Shown here: positions 9,275 to 19,146 of the stretch, in pieces
How positions within the stretch are numbered: position 1 is the first letter of the stretch
How the letters are laid out: every line of letters begins with the position of its first letter
Assembly: GCA_013001595.1 (NCBI GenBank)
Contig: JABDMH010000066.1
Location: forward strand, 1 to 64,000
Direction: 5' to 3'
DNA: 64,000 nucleotides
From: Saprospiraceae bacterium
GTDB lineage: Bacteria; Bacteroidota; Bacteroidia; Chitinophagales; Saprospiraceae
Position numbers and translations under genes: made by a program
The notes under the pieces: generated by a model
What the model was told of the DNA's origin: nothing
The model's database searches: none
The model's input: the letters and a program-made list of their open reading frames with translations, nothing else

Positions 9275-10036
9275 ATGAAAAACTCCGCAGATCTTAAAAT
9301 CTTGTTGGTACAAATACGCAAGGATGAAAGCCTATTGGCTGCAGAGCGCCGTGAATTCGTTGAGTTTTCTGGACTGGATGATTTGCAGTTTATCACATGG
9401 GATGTATTTAGAGAACCCGATTTTGTGGTCGATGTCTTGCAGAACTATGACGCCATCATGATGGGTGGACTATCCGACGATGAGAGCGACACGGTGACCT
9501 TACCTTCCACCTTTGATCCGTTCGTCGACAATCTCCACCAGGTAATGCTGCATGCCATTGAATATAACATACCCTCCCTGCTTTCTTGTGGTGGCTTTAT
9601 GTTGGCCTCACAATGGTTAGGTGCTGAGGTGATCATTGATCCTGATCAAGCAGAATTAGGCATGTACTCTATTAATCTGACTCAAGATGGACAAGAGGAT
9701 ATGCTCTTTCAGACTTTTCCGCCATCATTTAAGGCAGTGAGCGGCCACATCAAATCTACCATCAAATTGCCACCAAGCTGCCTTCGCCTTGCATACTCCG
9801 AACGGTGCCAGGTCCATGGCTTCAAGGTGAAAACTGCGCCCTTCTACGCTTTTCAGTTTCACCCTGAAATAACTTGTAAAGACTTGCTCGAGCGGGTGGA
9901 AGCTTATAAAGACAAATACTTTGATTCTGAAAAAGCCTACCAAAAGTTCATTCGCATGTCGGGAAATACGGCCATTGCCAACAGCATCGTCACCCGCTTT
10001 GTAGAATTAGTAGCAGCTGGTGGGATAGTGGGATAG
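9275..10036 (+). CDS. Class I glutamine amidotransferase (GMP synthase-like domain, stand-alone)
   Basis: A 253-residue cytosolic protein with the GATase-1 triad. The nucleophile elbow is LLSCGGFML (Cys105) and the His/Glu pair lies in FQFHPE (His196, Glu198). Such domains release ammonia from glutamine, or in some subgroups hydrolyse gamma-glutamyl amides. No synthetase partner is adjacent, so the acceptor is unknown. ATG at 9275 is chosen over a TTG 21 codons upstream because a -7 promoter box falls between them and the conserved strand (LKILLVQIRKDES) begins right after it. The final codons run into an 8-bp tandem repeat that includes the stop. Confidence 0.8.
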   Translation: MKNSADLKILLVQIRKDESLLAAERREFVEFSGLDDLQFITWDVFREPDFVVDVLQNYDAIMMGGLSDDESDTVTLPSTFDPFVDNLHQVMLHAIEYNIPSLLSCGGFMLASQWLGAEVIIDPDQAELGMYSINLTQDGQEDMLFQTFPPSFKAVSGHIKSTIKLPPSCLRLAYSERCQVHGFKVKTAPFYAFQFHPEITCKDLLERVEAYKDKYFDSEKAYQKFIRMSGNTAIANSIVTRFVELVAAGGIVG

Positions 10037-10045
10037 TGGGATAGT
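10020..10045 (+). repeat. 8-bp tandem repeat GTGGGATA across a stop codon
   Basis: Three perfect GTGGGATA units (10020-10043) plus two further bases. The amidotransferase stop codon (10034-10036) lies inside it. Because the unit is not a multiple of three, gain or loss of one unit would change the C-terminal residues. Confidence 0.8.
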
Positions 10046-10107
10046 AATTACTTCGCAAATAGTGAGGTGGCCAGACTATTGAAAGATTCAATCCATGTCT
10101 AATCAAG

Positions 10108-10137
10108 AAAGGGTACAACCAAATGGCCATACCCTTT
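10108..10137 (-). terminator. Possible terminator hairpin downstream of htrA
   Basis: AAAGGGTA (10108-10115) and TACCCTTT (10130-10137) form an 8-bp stem about 30 bases after the protease stop. On the minus strand it is followed by TTTCTTGATT, a poor T tract. It could also serve the convergent amidotransferase gene. Confidence 0.4.
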
Positions 10138-10168
10138 GTAAGAAACCCTGAACCTAACTCATTATATC

Positions 10169-11665
10169 TTATAGACCGAAGGCAAAGTAATACGTTTCAT
10201 CATCACCGGGATATTTTCCCTCAATCATGACGCCCCCTTGCTCATCTTCTAATACTTGCAGTAGTTCATCGACATCGTCGACACGCTTTCTATTAACTTT
10301 GTGGATGATAAAACCCGCTTCCATATTGGTTTGAGACCTTAATTTACCATTACCCAATTCCACAACTTTCACCCCACTGGAAAGATTCACTAGATCCAGT
10401 TCTTCCTTTGATGGATTTGCAAAAGAAGCACCCAAGCTTTGAACCACTAAATCTTTGGGTGCCGATTCGATTATTTCTGTATTGCCATCTCGATTCTTCA
10501 GGGTCACAACTAGGTCTTTTTCTCGATCTCCCCTAAGCACAGTAATTTGAACTGCATCACCGGGTCGGTGTCGACCGATCATTTCTAACAGTACTGAAGA
10601 TTCAGTCGTTTCAACTCCATCGACTGATGTGATGACATCACCGCTCTTCATGCCGGCTTCAGCCGCAGCGGATTCAACCGTTAGGCTATCTACATACACG
10701 CCAGTGTTGGTCTCTAGACCTTTTTCCTCCGCCATCGATGCGTTTACATCTCTTATTAGAGCGCCAATAAAACCTCTCTGCACAATACCATGTTCCTTTA
10801 GATCTGTGACCACCTTGTACACCATATTACTAGGTACGGCAAATGCATAACCTGAGTAACTGCCTGTGGGTGATGCTATAGCGGTATTGATCCCGATTAG
10901 ATCTCCGTTGAGATTGACCAGTGCACCACCACTATTTCCTGGATTGACAGCTGCATCCGTTTGAATAAAGGATTCAATAGGAGTCCGATCACGCATGATG
11001 TTAATATTTCGCCCTTTTGCACTGACAATACCTGCCGTAACCGTCGATGCCAGGTTAAATGGGTTGCCCACAGCTACAGCCCATTCTCCAACACGCACCT
11101 CATCAGAATTTGCAAATTGTATGAAGTGCAAGTCCTCGGTTTTAATCCTCAGAAGCGCTATGTCTGTAGAGGGATCTACTCCAACTACCTTGGCGGTATA
11201 GCTACGCTTATCATTTAATGTCACTTCAATTTCTTCGGCATTATCTACTACATGATTATTTGTGACAATATATCCATCTGAACTAATGATCACTCCAGAG
11301 CCACTGCCCTGACGGAGGGGTCGCTCCCGGCGCTCATTTCTACTTCTAGGTTGAGGGGTACCAAAGAAGTCTCTAAAGGGATCAGGAAGACTCCGGAAAT
11401 CAAATTGAGTATTAGGCTGATCATTGCCCATCCTTACTGAGGACTTAATGTGTACCACCGCCGGCAAAGATTGATCGGCAGCCTGTGTGAAATCAATAGA
11501 TTCTGACAATCCACCACTCGCAGATGGTTTGACGGTAAAATGTACAGGTGTCTCATTTGAAGATATGATCTTCTGAGAAATACCAATATCAAAAAACTTC
11601 ATTCCACCCAGCATGATCGCACCACCCAGTACGACTGCAAAAGCAAATAAAAATATGTTTCTCAT
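10169..11665 (-). CDS. degP: Periplasmic HtrA/DegP-type serine protease (Do family)
   Basis: A 498-residue protein with an N-terminal signal or anchor segment (4-24). The trypsin-like domain carries the triad His138 (TNNHVV), Asp168 (STDIALL) and Ser245 (NPGNSGGAL). A PDZ domain begins around residue 300 (GFIGALIRDVNASMAEEKGL) and a second, more divergent one fills the C-terminal part. It degrades or refolds misfolded envelope proteins. The Arg-rich stretch before the protease domain (about 105-118) probably belongs to the LA loop region. The gene is monocistronic and convergent with the amidotransferase. The start ATG is preceded by a GCAAGG ribosome-binding-like sequence. Confidence 0.93.
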   Translation of the reverse strand: MRNIFLFAFAVVLGGAIMLGGMKFFDIGISQKIISSNETPVHFTVKPSASGGLSESIDFTQAADQSLPAVVHIKSSVRMGNDQPNTQFDFRSLPDPFRDFFGTPQPRSRNERRERPLRQGSGSGVIISSDGYIVTNNHVVDNAEEIEVTLNDKRSYTAKVVGVDPSTDIALLRIKTEDLHFIQFANSDEVRVGEWAVAVGNPFNLASTVTAGIVSAKGRNINIMRDRTPIESFIQTDAAVNPGNSGGALVNLNGDLIGINTAIASPTGSYSGYAFAVPSNMVYKVVTDLKEHGIVQRGFIGALIRDVNASMAEEKGLETNTGVYVDSLTVESAAAEAGMKSGDVITSVDGVETTESSVLLEMIGRHRPGDAVQITVLRGDREKDLVVTLKNRDGNTEIIESAPKDLVVQSLGASFANPSKEELDLVNLSSGVKVVELGNGKLRSQTNMEAGFIIHKVNRKRVDDVDELLQVLEDEQGGVMIEGKYPGDDETYYFAFGL

Positions 11666-12266
11666 CCTTGCAGTTTTTTAGTTTGTTTGAGAATTCAAGA
11701 CAGTTGCTATCAAATCTAGAACCTTCAAGAACCTCAGATAGCATTTAAATAAAAACTTAGACGCTTTTGTTCGTCCCCAAGATGTAGAAAGAGAGATTTT
11801 AAAGATATTTTAACGCTCCATAGCTTCAGTCTTTCTGGTTTCATTAACTAGGCCTGGTATCCCTTGATGAGTACTCAGTACAAAACATCGATTTATTGAA
11901 TTAGCGAAGCTCACCCGCACAATCGGAAAGTATCCATGGCTCCAGGGACTCAACCTTGATTTCAAATGGCTGTCATCAGCATATTTTGCTTTTTTGGCGC
12001 TGAGGCCTTTCAGACCATTTTCCAGATAGTAACTTGAAACCTGAGGTATGTATGGACAATGGGTGGCGCAATTACCGGACAGACTGGACATCTTCGCCAA
12101 CGAGCAAGCAGGCATTTATACTCCGACGTATCTACAAAATGGATTTTTGCTGCCCCTAGAGTATCTGGTCGCCAAGATTTTTCTTGATCTACGCAAGTAG
12201 ATCTGCAACGCTAGAGCCAGGGAGCATTAACCGTCAATTTTTAAGCCATTATCCACCCAAGGCTTA
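11666..12266. other. 601-bp intergenic region with doubtful short frames
   Basis: No confident gene. On the plus strand one frame holds two short open stretches separated by stops at 12024-12044: about 50 codons from 11871 and an ATG-started 50-residue frame at 12048-12200 (MYGQWVAQLPDRLDIF...). A 101-residue minus-strand frame at 11810-12115 overlaps both. The two plus-strand stretches share a frame and have protein-like composition, so they may be remains of one decayed gene. Nothing was recognised. The htrA promoter must lie near 11666-11760. Confidence 0.3.
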
Positions 12267-13118
12267 TTAATCGGCCAATTGAGCTAGCCAATCAGCAGCT
12301 AGTTTGGGCCAGGCCTCTGCTGCCAGATTACCAGGTCTCAATCCATATCCATGTCCACCCTCGGGTAACAGATGCAATGTGACCGGAGTCCGATTTTGTC
12401 GCAGGGCTTTCGCATAGACTAATGCACTGCCAGCAAGCCGATCATCAGCTGTGGCAAAAATAAAGCTCGGAGGTGTATCTCTTCCCGGCAAGGCGTCCGG
12501 ATTAAGTCTATCATCTGGACCTTTCGTGAGGAGGCCAGGATAAACTAACATGGTAAAATTCTGCTTGCATGAAAGGTCATCCACTTCATCGACGGTGGGA
12601 TATTGAGGTTTTGAGCTTACTCGATCGGCCAAAACTGCCAGATGTGCTCCAGCAGAAAAGCCGATGACTCCCAATTTATCTAGATGGATATTCCACTTTG
12701 CGGCAGATTGCCGTACCAAGCGCAAGGCACGATGTAAATCTTGAATAGCTCCATTCACCTGATCAGGCACACGATAGGTGAGGACAAAAGCTGTAATACC
12801 CAGTGTATTTAGCCATTCGGCCACCTCATAGCCTTCCTTGTCAATGGCCAAATGCCGGTGCCCTCCGCCAGGGCAAACGATCACACCCATGCCGTTTGCC
12901 GTAGCTACAGATGCTGGATAGATTCGTAAGGTAGGATCTGTGATGTTCGTGATACGGGTGACCTCATCACCTCGATTTGGTTTAATGATTGGTGCAGATT
13001 TTTCTGTGGACTTGCCTGGCACCAGCCCGGGCCATAGTTCAAGCTCCATCGTTTGTCCAATGACAGCAGTCAGATAGGGACAAAAGCACACCACTACACT
13101 TAGGATTATCTGCCTCAC
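12267..13118 (-). CDS. Secreted alpha/beta hydrolase, acetyl-xylan-esterase/BD-FAE-like
   Basis: A 283-residue exported hydrolase. A signal peptide ends around residue 22. An oxyanion-hole segment CPGGGHRHLA (82-91) follows, then the nucleophile elbow GFSAG with Ser155, an acid in ATADDRLA (Asp225 or 226) and the catalytic His256 in EGGHGYG. This set-up is typical of the small acetyl/feruloyl esterases (Axe/BD-FAE type) that remove ester groups from plant polysaccharides. It lies 89 bases downstream of the large beta-propeller gene on the same strand and may be cotranscribed with it. The substrate is inferred from family resemblance only. Confidence 0.8.
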   Translation of the reverse strand: MRQIILSVVVCFCPYLTAVIGQTMELELWPGLVPGKSTEKSAPIIKPNRGDEVTRITNITDPTLRIYPASVATANGMGVIVCPGGGHRHLAIDKEGYEVAEWLNTLGITAFVLTYRVPDQVNGAIQDLHRALRLVRQSAAKWNIHLDKLGVIGFSAGAHLAVLADRVSSKPQYPTVDEVDDLSCKQNFTMLVYPGLLTKGPDDRLNPDALPGRDTPPSFIFATADDRLAGSALVYAKALRQNRTPVTLHLLPEGGHGYGLRPGNLAAEAWPKLAADWLAQLAD

Positions 13119-13207
13119 TGGGCTTAAAGATAAGTGATCCCCTTTAGAGATGAGTCAATTAAATAAACCCATACCAATCTACTTATTGTTCAAAGATTAG
13201 GCACATT

Positions 13208-16200
13208 TTACTGCTTTACCCAATGATAGATTTGTTGACCTGCACCCTTATTTACTCTGAGTAGGTAAATACCAGGAGCATAGGTTGCTGTCTCCATCGT
13301 ATGCAAGTATTCTCCCATGACTTGAAGATCCTGTTGCTGTAACATCTGACCTTGTAAATTATACAAAGAGAACCTGACAGTACTGGGATCTTCAGAGCGT
13401 AACCGCAGTCGTAAAAGATCGCTACCTGGGTTTTCTAGCATAACAACCTGAAATCCTGGATCATCATCAAAGTTCTCCACATCGACGGCCATATTACCTA
13501 CCTGAAAATCATCTATTTGCCAACCCCAACCTTCAACAAATGGATCTGACACTAATCTGAAGCGCAGAAAGACCGTATCGCCATCAGCAAAAAAGTCTCG
13601 TAAATCAAAATTGCGAGGAATTTGAAGTTGCTCATTTGCCATATTCGGATTCGCTTCGTACGCATTCAACCAGCGAACCTCGGCTCGAGAATCATACCCT
13701 TCTATAGCGTGCCATTTGTTCCCTCTATCATTGGTAGCTTCTATGACGCAGTAGTCATAAAAATCACTTGATAGAAACGGCTCTGAATCTCCAGGCTCTA
13801 CCAACACGATCTCATTAAAGGAAACTTCAGAAGTACCCAAGCCCACCAATATGGGCCGCTGAAATACTGCAGCATACTCTGATAACCCATTATAGGGATG
13901 CGGCGAATTGAGGGATCTAGTTCCAAAATTTGCGGGTCTAGAAATAAAAAAGTCCAATCTGGCAAAATCTCTGACTCCTTCATCAAAATCATTGAGGTAG
14001 TTTAGTGCAACTTCGTCCTGCACTGCAAAAGCATAGGTGCTGATCCGCTGGATCAAGGCAACACCGTTTTGATAGCTTCTTATGGCTATGGACACATCTA
14101 CAATCTCCTCATTTGGCAAAGGAGAAAGTCTGGTTGCGATTGACCTGACGTCCGCGGCCTCATTGGCATCAAGTAAAATTTTGCTCTTAATGGTATCCCC
14201 TTCCACCACATAGGTGAACGTCACCGTTGTAGAATCGTAAGGAGTTCGAAGCTCATATTCTCCCTGCACCAGTCCACCCAGCGCATATTCATTTACATCT
14301 GCTTCAGGGCTCAAGAAAGAGACTGGTTTGGGCTCATAGCCCTCCAATTCAGGGAGAGAAACAGTCCATACTCCGCGTCCATGCGTACCAATGACTATCT
14401 CATCGTTGACCACCTTCATATCCCAAATGGAGGCAGGCGGTAGCCCATTGTCGGTAAACTGCCATGATGTTCCACCATTGGTACTTTCAAACAAGCCTAT
14501 CTCTGTGCCGGCCCACAGAATGTTGTAGTCATAGGGCATCACAAGAAGACAGTATGTTGCAACATCAGGATATCCATTATCACTATCGGCCTGATTAGAC
14601 CGGAACCCGCTGATGTCCTCCAGACTTTTACCCAAATCGGTGGTCCTTATCACCTTAGGACCATTAGCTTGGGAGAACAAGAAGTAGGCAGTACTATCAT
14701 CATTAGGATGGGTAGCGATGTTAGTCATAACACCAAGATCTGCCTGACCATAAGTGCTGATCGGAGAAAAGGTCTTACCAGCATCTTGTGAGACCGTAGT
14801 AGTTGAGCCAGCACGAAGGTCAGATCCAGACCAGACGATATTTGGTGTCGCCAGTGAAATCCTAGTGGGTGTCGGCAGTCCACTGGATCGCCATGTTTCT
14901 GGCATCTCTATGACCTCCCAGTTATTTCCAAAATCTGTGGAGCGAATCAATGCCTGGTCTGTAACGGCAAAGATCAGATTGGGTTCTTGCTTTGAACCTG
15001 CTAACCTGGTCAAAAAAGGCCCAGATCCCGGAGGATCCAATCGGCGCCAAGACTCTCCCCCATCATCTGTTCGAAACATGGTATTAAACTGCGCCGTCTC
15101 AATAACCTTATTAAGGTCATCATAGTGCCAAATGGCCTCAAATCCATCTCCTCCAGGTGCCTGAATCCATTTGTCACCAACATCGGGATCTTCAATAGAC
15201 AGCCAACTGCCATTATCTTGGGTGCCTCCGACATATCTATCTACTCCATTTGCCTTGTCAATTCCGTAGAATTGCCCAGTATTGTAGCCATCGGATGTTT
15301 TGAAGGTTCGTACGTTACTACATCCCGGATCGGCACATTCTTCTTTAAAGGTATCGCCTGTTTGAATAAAGGTTTCTCCACCATCATAAGACAGTGCTAC
15401 ACCACCATCATTGGCGTTATAGAAATAGAAGGTCTCTGTCTCAGCGTTAATGGGCACGAGTAGGAGATTGTGATGGTCAACGTGTACACCCTTGCTGCTC
15501 GCACCAGCAAAACCATTTTGACGATATTCTCCATATCCATCAGTAAGCGGTACCATATTCGCTAAATATCGACTCCTCAGCGAGTCAAAAGTTGCCAAGG
15601 AGATTTTCAAGATGGGCCCAGCACCACCTACATATATTGTTTGTTCATCAAATGGATGTACAGCTACCGAATTATTATACCAGCCCTGACCTCCCAGCCA
15701 ATCGCCAAACCCCCTGAATTCTCCCTGATAATGGACATTATACCATTGCTCACCACCATCAGGTGACATCAGTAGTCTCGATCCATTGGGTTCAGGTCCA
15801 TTGATGATCGTGGGTACACGCAGTTCGCCGGTCAGATAGAGGAAATCTGGGTTGGTTGGAGACACCGCCAATTCCAACCGTCTAAAAGAGTCAACCTCCA
15901 TTAACGACTGCCAGGATTCTCCCCGATCTAGGCTTCTCACAACTCCTCTGCCATTAATAACCCCATAAATACGATTGAAATCCGATGGATCTGCAACCAG
16001 TTGCTGAATGGCCCTATCTGAGACATAGGTAGCACGTATTTGACTACCACCATCGGTAGACTTCATGATGGCAGAAATACTGTCACCAAGTGGTGCTCGC
16101 GGATGAATCAGGGTAGAGAAAAGCATTTCATTTGCATCATTGGGATTGACGATGATGCGATAAACAATTGAAATATCGTCGCGATTTGCGGTGGATGAAA

Positions 16201-16810
16201 TTTGCTCCCAGGATTCTCCCCCATCTTCACTTTTCCACATTCCACTGCCAACAATATTTCTGGCTGCACCAAAACCCTCACCTGTACCTGCATACAAGAC
16301 CTGAGGATTGTCAAGACTTCCCGCTATGGTTGTCGTGGATAGATTAGGTAGATCTGTCGTTAGGTTTCTCCAACTATTGCCATCTTCAGTTTTCCAGATC
16401 CCCCCCCCTGCACTACCGGCAAAAACCGTCTTTTTTGTGAGATCAGCGGGATCCACCCAGAGTCCACGGGTCCGTCCACCCACATTTCCGGGACCTCTCT
16501 CTACCCATGGCAATGGTGCGGAGCGCTTCACTCTTTTTTGCTTTTTCGCTTGACGAAAAGCAGTGAGGATGTCTCCAGATTCATAATCTGGTGCATCTGC
16601 ATTATAGCGAGTCCGTATCATCTGATGATACTTCATAAAACGGTCTGGACCATCCATCTTTCGCCAATCCACCTGAGCGGTTTCATGAGCGTGTCGAGAC
16701 GCTGAATCATAATCAGATATGCAAGCTCCAATGCAGCATAGCCCAAGAAGACCGAAAAACAGAAGATATTTGTCAGGGATCAAGGGTAGTTGATTTTTGA
16801 GATTTGACAT
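13208..16810 (-). CDS. Sortilin/BNR-type beta-propeller protein with T9SS type A sorting domain
   Basis: A 1200-residue surface or secreted protein. An N-terminal hydrophobic segment (15-30) ends in IGAC, a possible lipobox with Cys30. After WVERGPGNVGGRTRG come many Asp-box/BNR repeats (IWKTEDGNSW, MWKSEDGGESW, IMKSTDGG, LFESTNGGTSW), which form sortilin-like propellers. A jelly-roll-like region follows (about 980-1115), and the last ~75 residues form a type A T9SS sorting domain (ENPGSDLLRLRL to YLLRVNKG). T9SS would cross the outer membrane and attach or release it. ATG at 16810 is chosen because it leads straight into the signal; a longer frame opens 30 codons upstream. The start overlaps the preceding lipoprotein gene by 38 bases. 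The role is unknown. Confidence 0.85.
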   Translation of the reverse strand: MSNLKNQLPLIPDKYLLFFGLLGLCCIGACISDYDSASRHAHETAQVDWRKMDGPDRFMKYHQMIRTRYNADAPDYESGDILTAFRQAKKQKRVKRSAPLPWVERGPGNVGGRTRGLWVDPADLTKKTVFAGSAGGGIWKTEDGNSWRNLTTDLPNLSTTTIAGSLDNPQVLYAGTGEGFGAARNIVGSGMWKSEDGGESWEQISSTANRDDISIVYRIIVNPNDANEMLFSTLIHPRAPLGDSISAIMKSTDGGSQIRATYVSDRAIQQLVADPSDFNRIYGVINGRGVVRSLDRGESWQSLMEVDSFRRLELAVSPTNPDFLYLTGELRVPTIINGPEPNGSRLLMSPDGGEQWYNVHYQGEFRGFGDWLGGQGWYNNSVAVHPFDEQTIYVGGAGPILKISLATFDSLRSRYLANMVPLTDGYGEYRQNGFAGASSKGVHVDHHNLLLVPINAETETFYFYNANDGGVALSYDGGETFIQTGDTFKEECADPGCSNVRTFKTSDGYNTGQFYGIDKANGVDRYVGGTQDNGSWLSIEDPDVGDKWIQAPGGDGFEAIWHYDDLNKVIETAQFNTMFRTDDGGESWRRLDPPGSGPFLTRLAGSKQEPNLIFAVTDQALIRSTDFGNNWEVIEMPETWRSSGLPTPTRISLATPNIVWSGSDLRAGSTTTVSQDAGKTFSPISTYGQADLGVMTNIATHPNDDSTAYFLFSQANGPKVIRTTDLGKSLEDISGFRSNQADSDNGYPDVATYCLLVMPYDYNILWAGTEIGLFESTNGGTSWQFTDNGLPPASIWDMKVVNDEIVIGTHGRGVWTVSLPELEGYEPKPVSFLSPEADVNEYALGGLVQGEYELRTPYDSTTVTFTYVVEGDTIKSKILLDANEAADVRSIATRLSPLPNEEIVDVSIAIRSYQNGVALIQRISTYAFAVQDEVALNYLNDFDEGVRDFARLDFFISRPANFGTRSLNSPHPYNGLSEYAAVFQRPILVGLGTSEVSFNEIVLVEPGDSEPFLSSDFYDYCVIEATNDRGNKWHAIEGYDSRAEVRWLNAYEANPNMANEQLQIPRNFDLRDFFADGDTVFLRFRLVSDPFVEGWGWQIDDFQVGNMAVDVENFDDDPGFQVVMLENPGSDLLRLRLRSEDPSTVRFSLYNLQGQMLQQQDLQVMGEYLHTMETATYAPGIYLLRVNKGAGQQIYHWVKQ

Positions 16811-17192
16811 CAAAATATTGGCGAGTCCTTTTCGATTCTGCCCTCGTTGGTATGGTTTCAAAAAAAATCTGATGGTCGTTTTGCCAACCCACATTGCCAT
16901 GGTTTACACTGTGTCGAAAAATAATGCTGTCCAACTCAATATCATATACACAAAAGTCAAGGTGTGGAAATATTGCTGCGGGACGCACCCTCGATTGCTT
17001 GACTATCAATGCAAAATCTGTTGAGTTGTTTTTCTCAATTCGATATTTTTCTCCAAATATCTCCTTAGCGACTTCTTCGACCTGTGACATATTTGATGCT
17101 TTCTTCATTCTTTGCTGACAAGCCACTACACAAAGAAGGCATGTAATAAGAAGTAGCGGGAAGATCGGGAGTAGAAGCCTAGATGATTGCAT
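16773..17192 (-). CDS. Small hypothetical lipoprotein
   Basis: A 139-residue protein with a strong lipoprotein signal (LLPIFPLLLITCLLCVVAC, Cys25). The mature part is about 114 residues of mixed alpha/beta composition with no recognised domain. It directly precedes and overlaps the beta-propeller gene on the same strand, which suggests joint expression. RecQ is divergent on the other side. Function unknown. Confidence 0.65.
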   Translation of the reverse strand: MQSSRLLLPIFPLLLITCLLCVVACQQRMKKASNMSQVEEVAKEIFGEKYRIEKNNSTDFALIVKQSRVRPAAIFPHLDFCVYDIELDSIIFRHSVNHGNVGWQNDHQIFFETIPTRAESKRTRQYFDVKSQKSTTLDP

Positions 17193-17340
17193 TTGCAGTG
17201 GAGATGTAGAACAATGAACGCGTCAAACAGGTAGATTTGTTCATGTCGTAGCGCCATTGGCAGAAAACCCGACATAATTTTCTTTGAAAAGTCTACTTTC
17301 CTGCTTAAGAAACATCGGACAAGCACATTGCCAAGCTGAA

Positions 17341-19146
17341 ATGAGAGAAAAAATCCATCAAATTCTGCAGCATACTTTCGGCTATGCTGCATTCAGAGAT
17401 CAGCAGGAGGCCATCATCAAGCATATCCTAGCAGGCGGAGATAGTCTAGTGGTGATGCCAACAGGAGGTGGTAAATCATTATGCTTTCAGATTCCGGCCC
17501 TAGCTTCACCTGGCCTATCTATAGTAATATCTCCATTGATTGCCCTGATGCAGGATCAAGTTCAAGCCCTTCAAGCCCATAATATTGAAGCAGCCTTCGT
17601 GAACAGCACTCAATCCAGAACTGAGAAGTATGAAGTATTGAATAAAATCGAATCTGGAAAACTAAAGCTCTTATACATCTCCCCAGAGAAAGCAGTAACC
17701 CGTTCTTTTCTCAACTTTATCAGCAAGAAAAAGATATCAGTCCTTGGCATTGATGAGGCTCATTGTGTTTCGATATGGGGCAACGACTTTAGACCAGAAT
17801 ATGCAGCACTCAGTGCCTTACGCAAAGCATTGCCAAACACTCCCTGTATGGCTTTGACAGCAACTGCAGATAAAGCGACACAAGCTGACATTGTCAGGCA
17901 ACTGCATCTAAATAATCCCAAAATATTTATCTCCAGTTTCGAAAGAAAGAACATTCATCTACATGTTAGACCAGGGCAGAAAAGAGCACAGCAAATTGTA
18001 CAGTTTTTGGATCAACACCGTTCTCAAGCAGGCATCATATATTGTTTAAGCAGAAAAAGCACGATGCGCCTATCTGAGCAATTAAGAACCAAAGGGTTTA
18101 ATGCCGCTCACTATCATGCACAGCTTGATGTTTCTGAAAAAAAGAGCGTGCAGGACGCCTTTCAAAAAGATGAAATCCAGATCATCTGTGCCACGATTGC
18201 TTTCGGGATGGGTATTGACAAGTCCAACATCCGATGGGTCATTCATTATAATTTACCCAAGAACATAGAAAGCTATTATCAAGAGATCGGGAGGGCAGGT
18301 AGAGATGGCACACAGGCCGATGCCCTGCTCTTTTACAGCTATCAGGATGTTAGTGTCTTCAGAAGATTCATTGCAGAAAGTGAAGCCAATGATCAATTTA
18401 AAAATGTCCAGCTACAAAAATTAGATCGACTATGGGAGTTTAGTCAAGCTACGCACTGTAGGACAAACCTCATTCTCAATTATTTTGGCGAGTATCGTAG
18501 TGAAGGATGTGGCCACTGTGATGTGTGTATCGATCCGCCTCAACAGTTTGATGGGAGCCAACTCACCCGAATCGCTTTGAAACTCTGCCTTGAATCTAAA
18601 GTAAAGATTGGTATTGGTCTAATTGTAGATGCGCTGAGGGCCTCAGGTCGGAAGGAAATCTTCGAGCTGCATCTAAACGACTTGCCCAGCTATGGAGCGG
18701 GAAGAACCATAGCAAGGAACAAATGGATTCACTACATCACCCAAATGATCAACCAAGGTCTTTTGGAAATAGACTACATGGACCGATCCTCTTTGAAAAT
18801 TACCAGTTTGGGCAATGATGCGCTTTCCGGTACACGCAAAGTCTGGTTAACAGAACCAAAGATTCCAGGCCAAAAACAGACCCGTCTGAAGATCGCACCC
18901 ACATCTACTACATTTGATCAAGAACTTTTTGACAGCTTACGTACCTGCCGCAAAGAAATTGCTGATGCAGCGCAGGTGCCGGCATACATCGTATTTGCTG
19001 ATAAAGTCCTAGAACAAATGGCGGCCCAAAAGCCAACAGATCTCAAGGCGATGTATCAAATATCTGGTGTGGGCGACTTTAAACTCAAGAAATATGGCCG
19101 TCAATTTTTGCAATGTATAGCTGAGTTTGAATCCTCTTCATCCTAG
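17341..19146 (+). CDS. recQ: ATP-dependent DNA helicase RecQ
   Basis: A 601-residue superfamily 2 helicase that unwinds DNA during recombination and repair. FRDQQ (18-22) is motif 0. Walker A is MPTGGGKS (39-46), and the Walker B DEAH is at 138-141. The second RecA domain contains SFERKNIHLHVRP and ending YYQEIGRAGRDG. The RQC zinc site shows as CRTNLILNYFGE...CGHCDVC, a winged helix follows, and a C-terminal HRDC-like domain (about 525-600) closes the protein. The aromatic-rich loop reads HCVSIWGNDFRPEY, with Ile and Asn where E. coli has Gln and His. ATG at 17341 is chosen over a TTG 19 codons upstream, as it precedes the conserved N-terminus. Confidence 0.93.
   Translation: MREKIHQILQHTFGYAAFRDQQEAIIKHILAGGDSLVVMPTGGGKSLCFQIPALASPGLSIVISPLIALMQDQVQALQAHNIEAAFVNSTQSRTEKYEVLNKIESGKLKLLYISPEKAVTRSFLNFISKKKISVLGIDEAHCVSIWGNDFRPEYAALSALRKALPNTPCMALTATADKATQADIVRQLHLNNPKIFISSFERKNIHLHVRPGQKRAQQIVQFLDQHRSQAGIIYCLSRKSTMRLSEQLRTKGFNAAHYHAQLDVSEKKSVQDAFQKDEIQIICATIAFGMGIDKSNIRWVIHYNLPKNIESYYQEIGRAGRDGTQADALLFYSYQDVSVFRRFIAESEANDQFKNVQLQKLDRLWEFSQATHCRTNLILNYFGEYRSEGCGHCDVCIDPPQQFDGSQLTRIALKLCLESKVKIGIGLIVDALRASGRKEIFELHLNDLPSYGAGRTIARNKWIHYITQMINQGLLEIDYMDRSSLKITSLGNDALSGTRKVWLTEPKIPGQKQTRLKIAPTSTTFDQELFDSLRTCRKEIADAAQVPAYIVFADKVLEQMAAQKPTDLKAMYQISGVGDFKLKKYGRQFLQCIAEFESSSS

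Noticed and set aside
11810..12115. 101-residue minus-strand frame
   Set aside because: No signal peptide, domain or ribosome-binding sequence; it overlaps plus-strand fragments that look more protein-like. Described only as part of the intergenic region.
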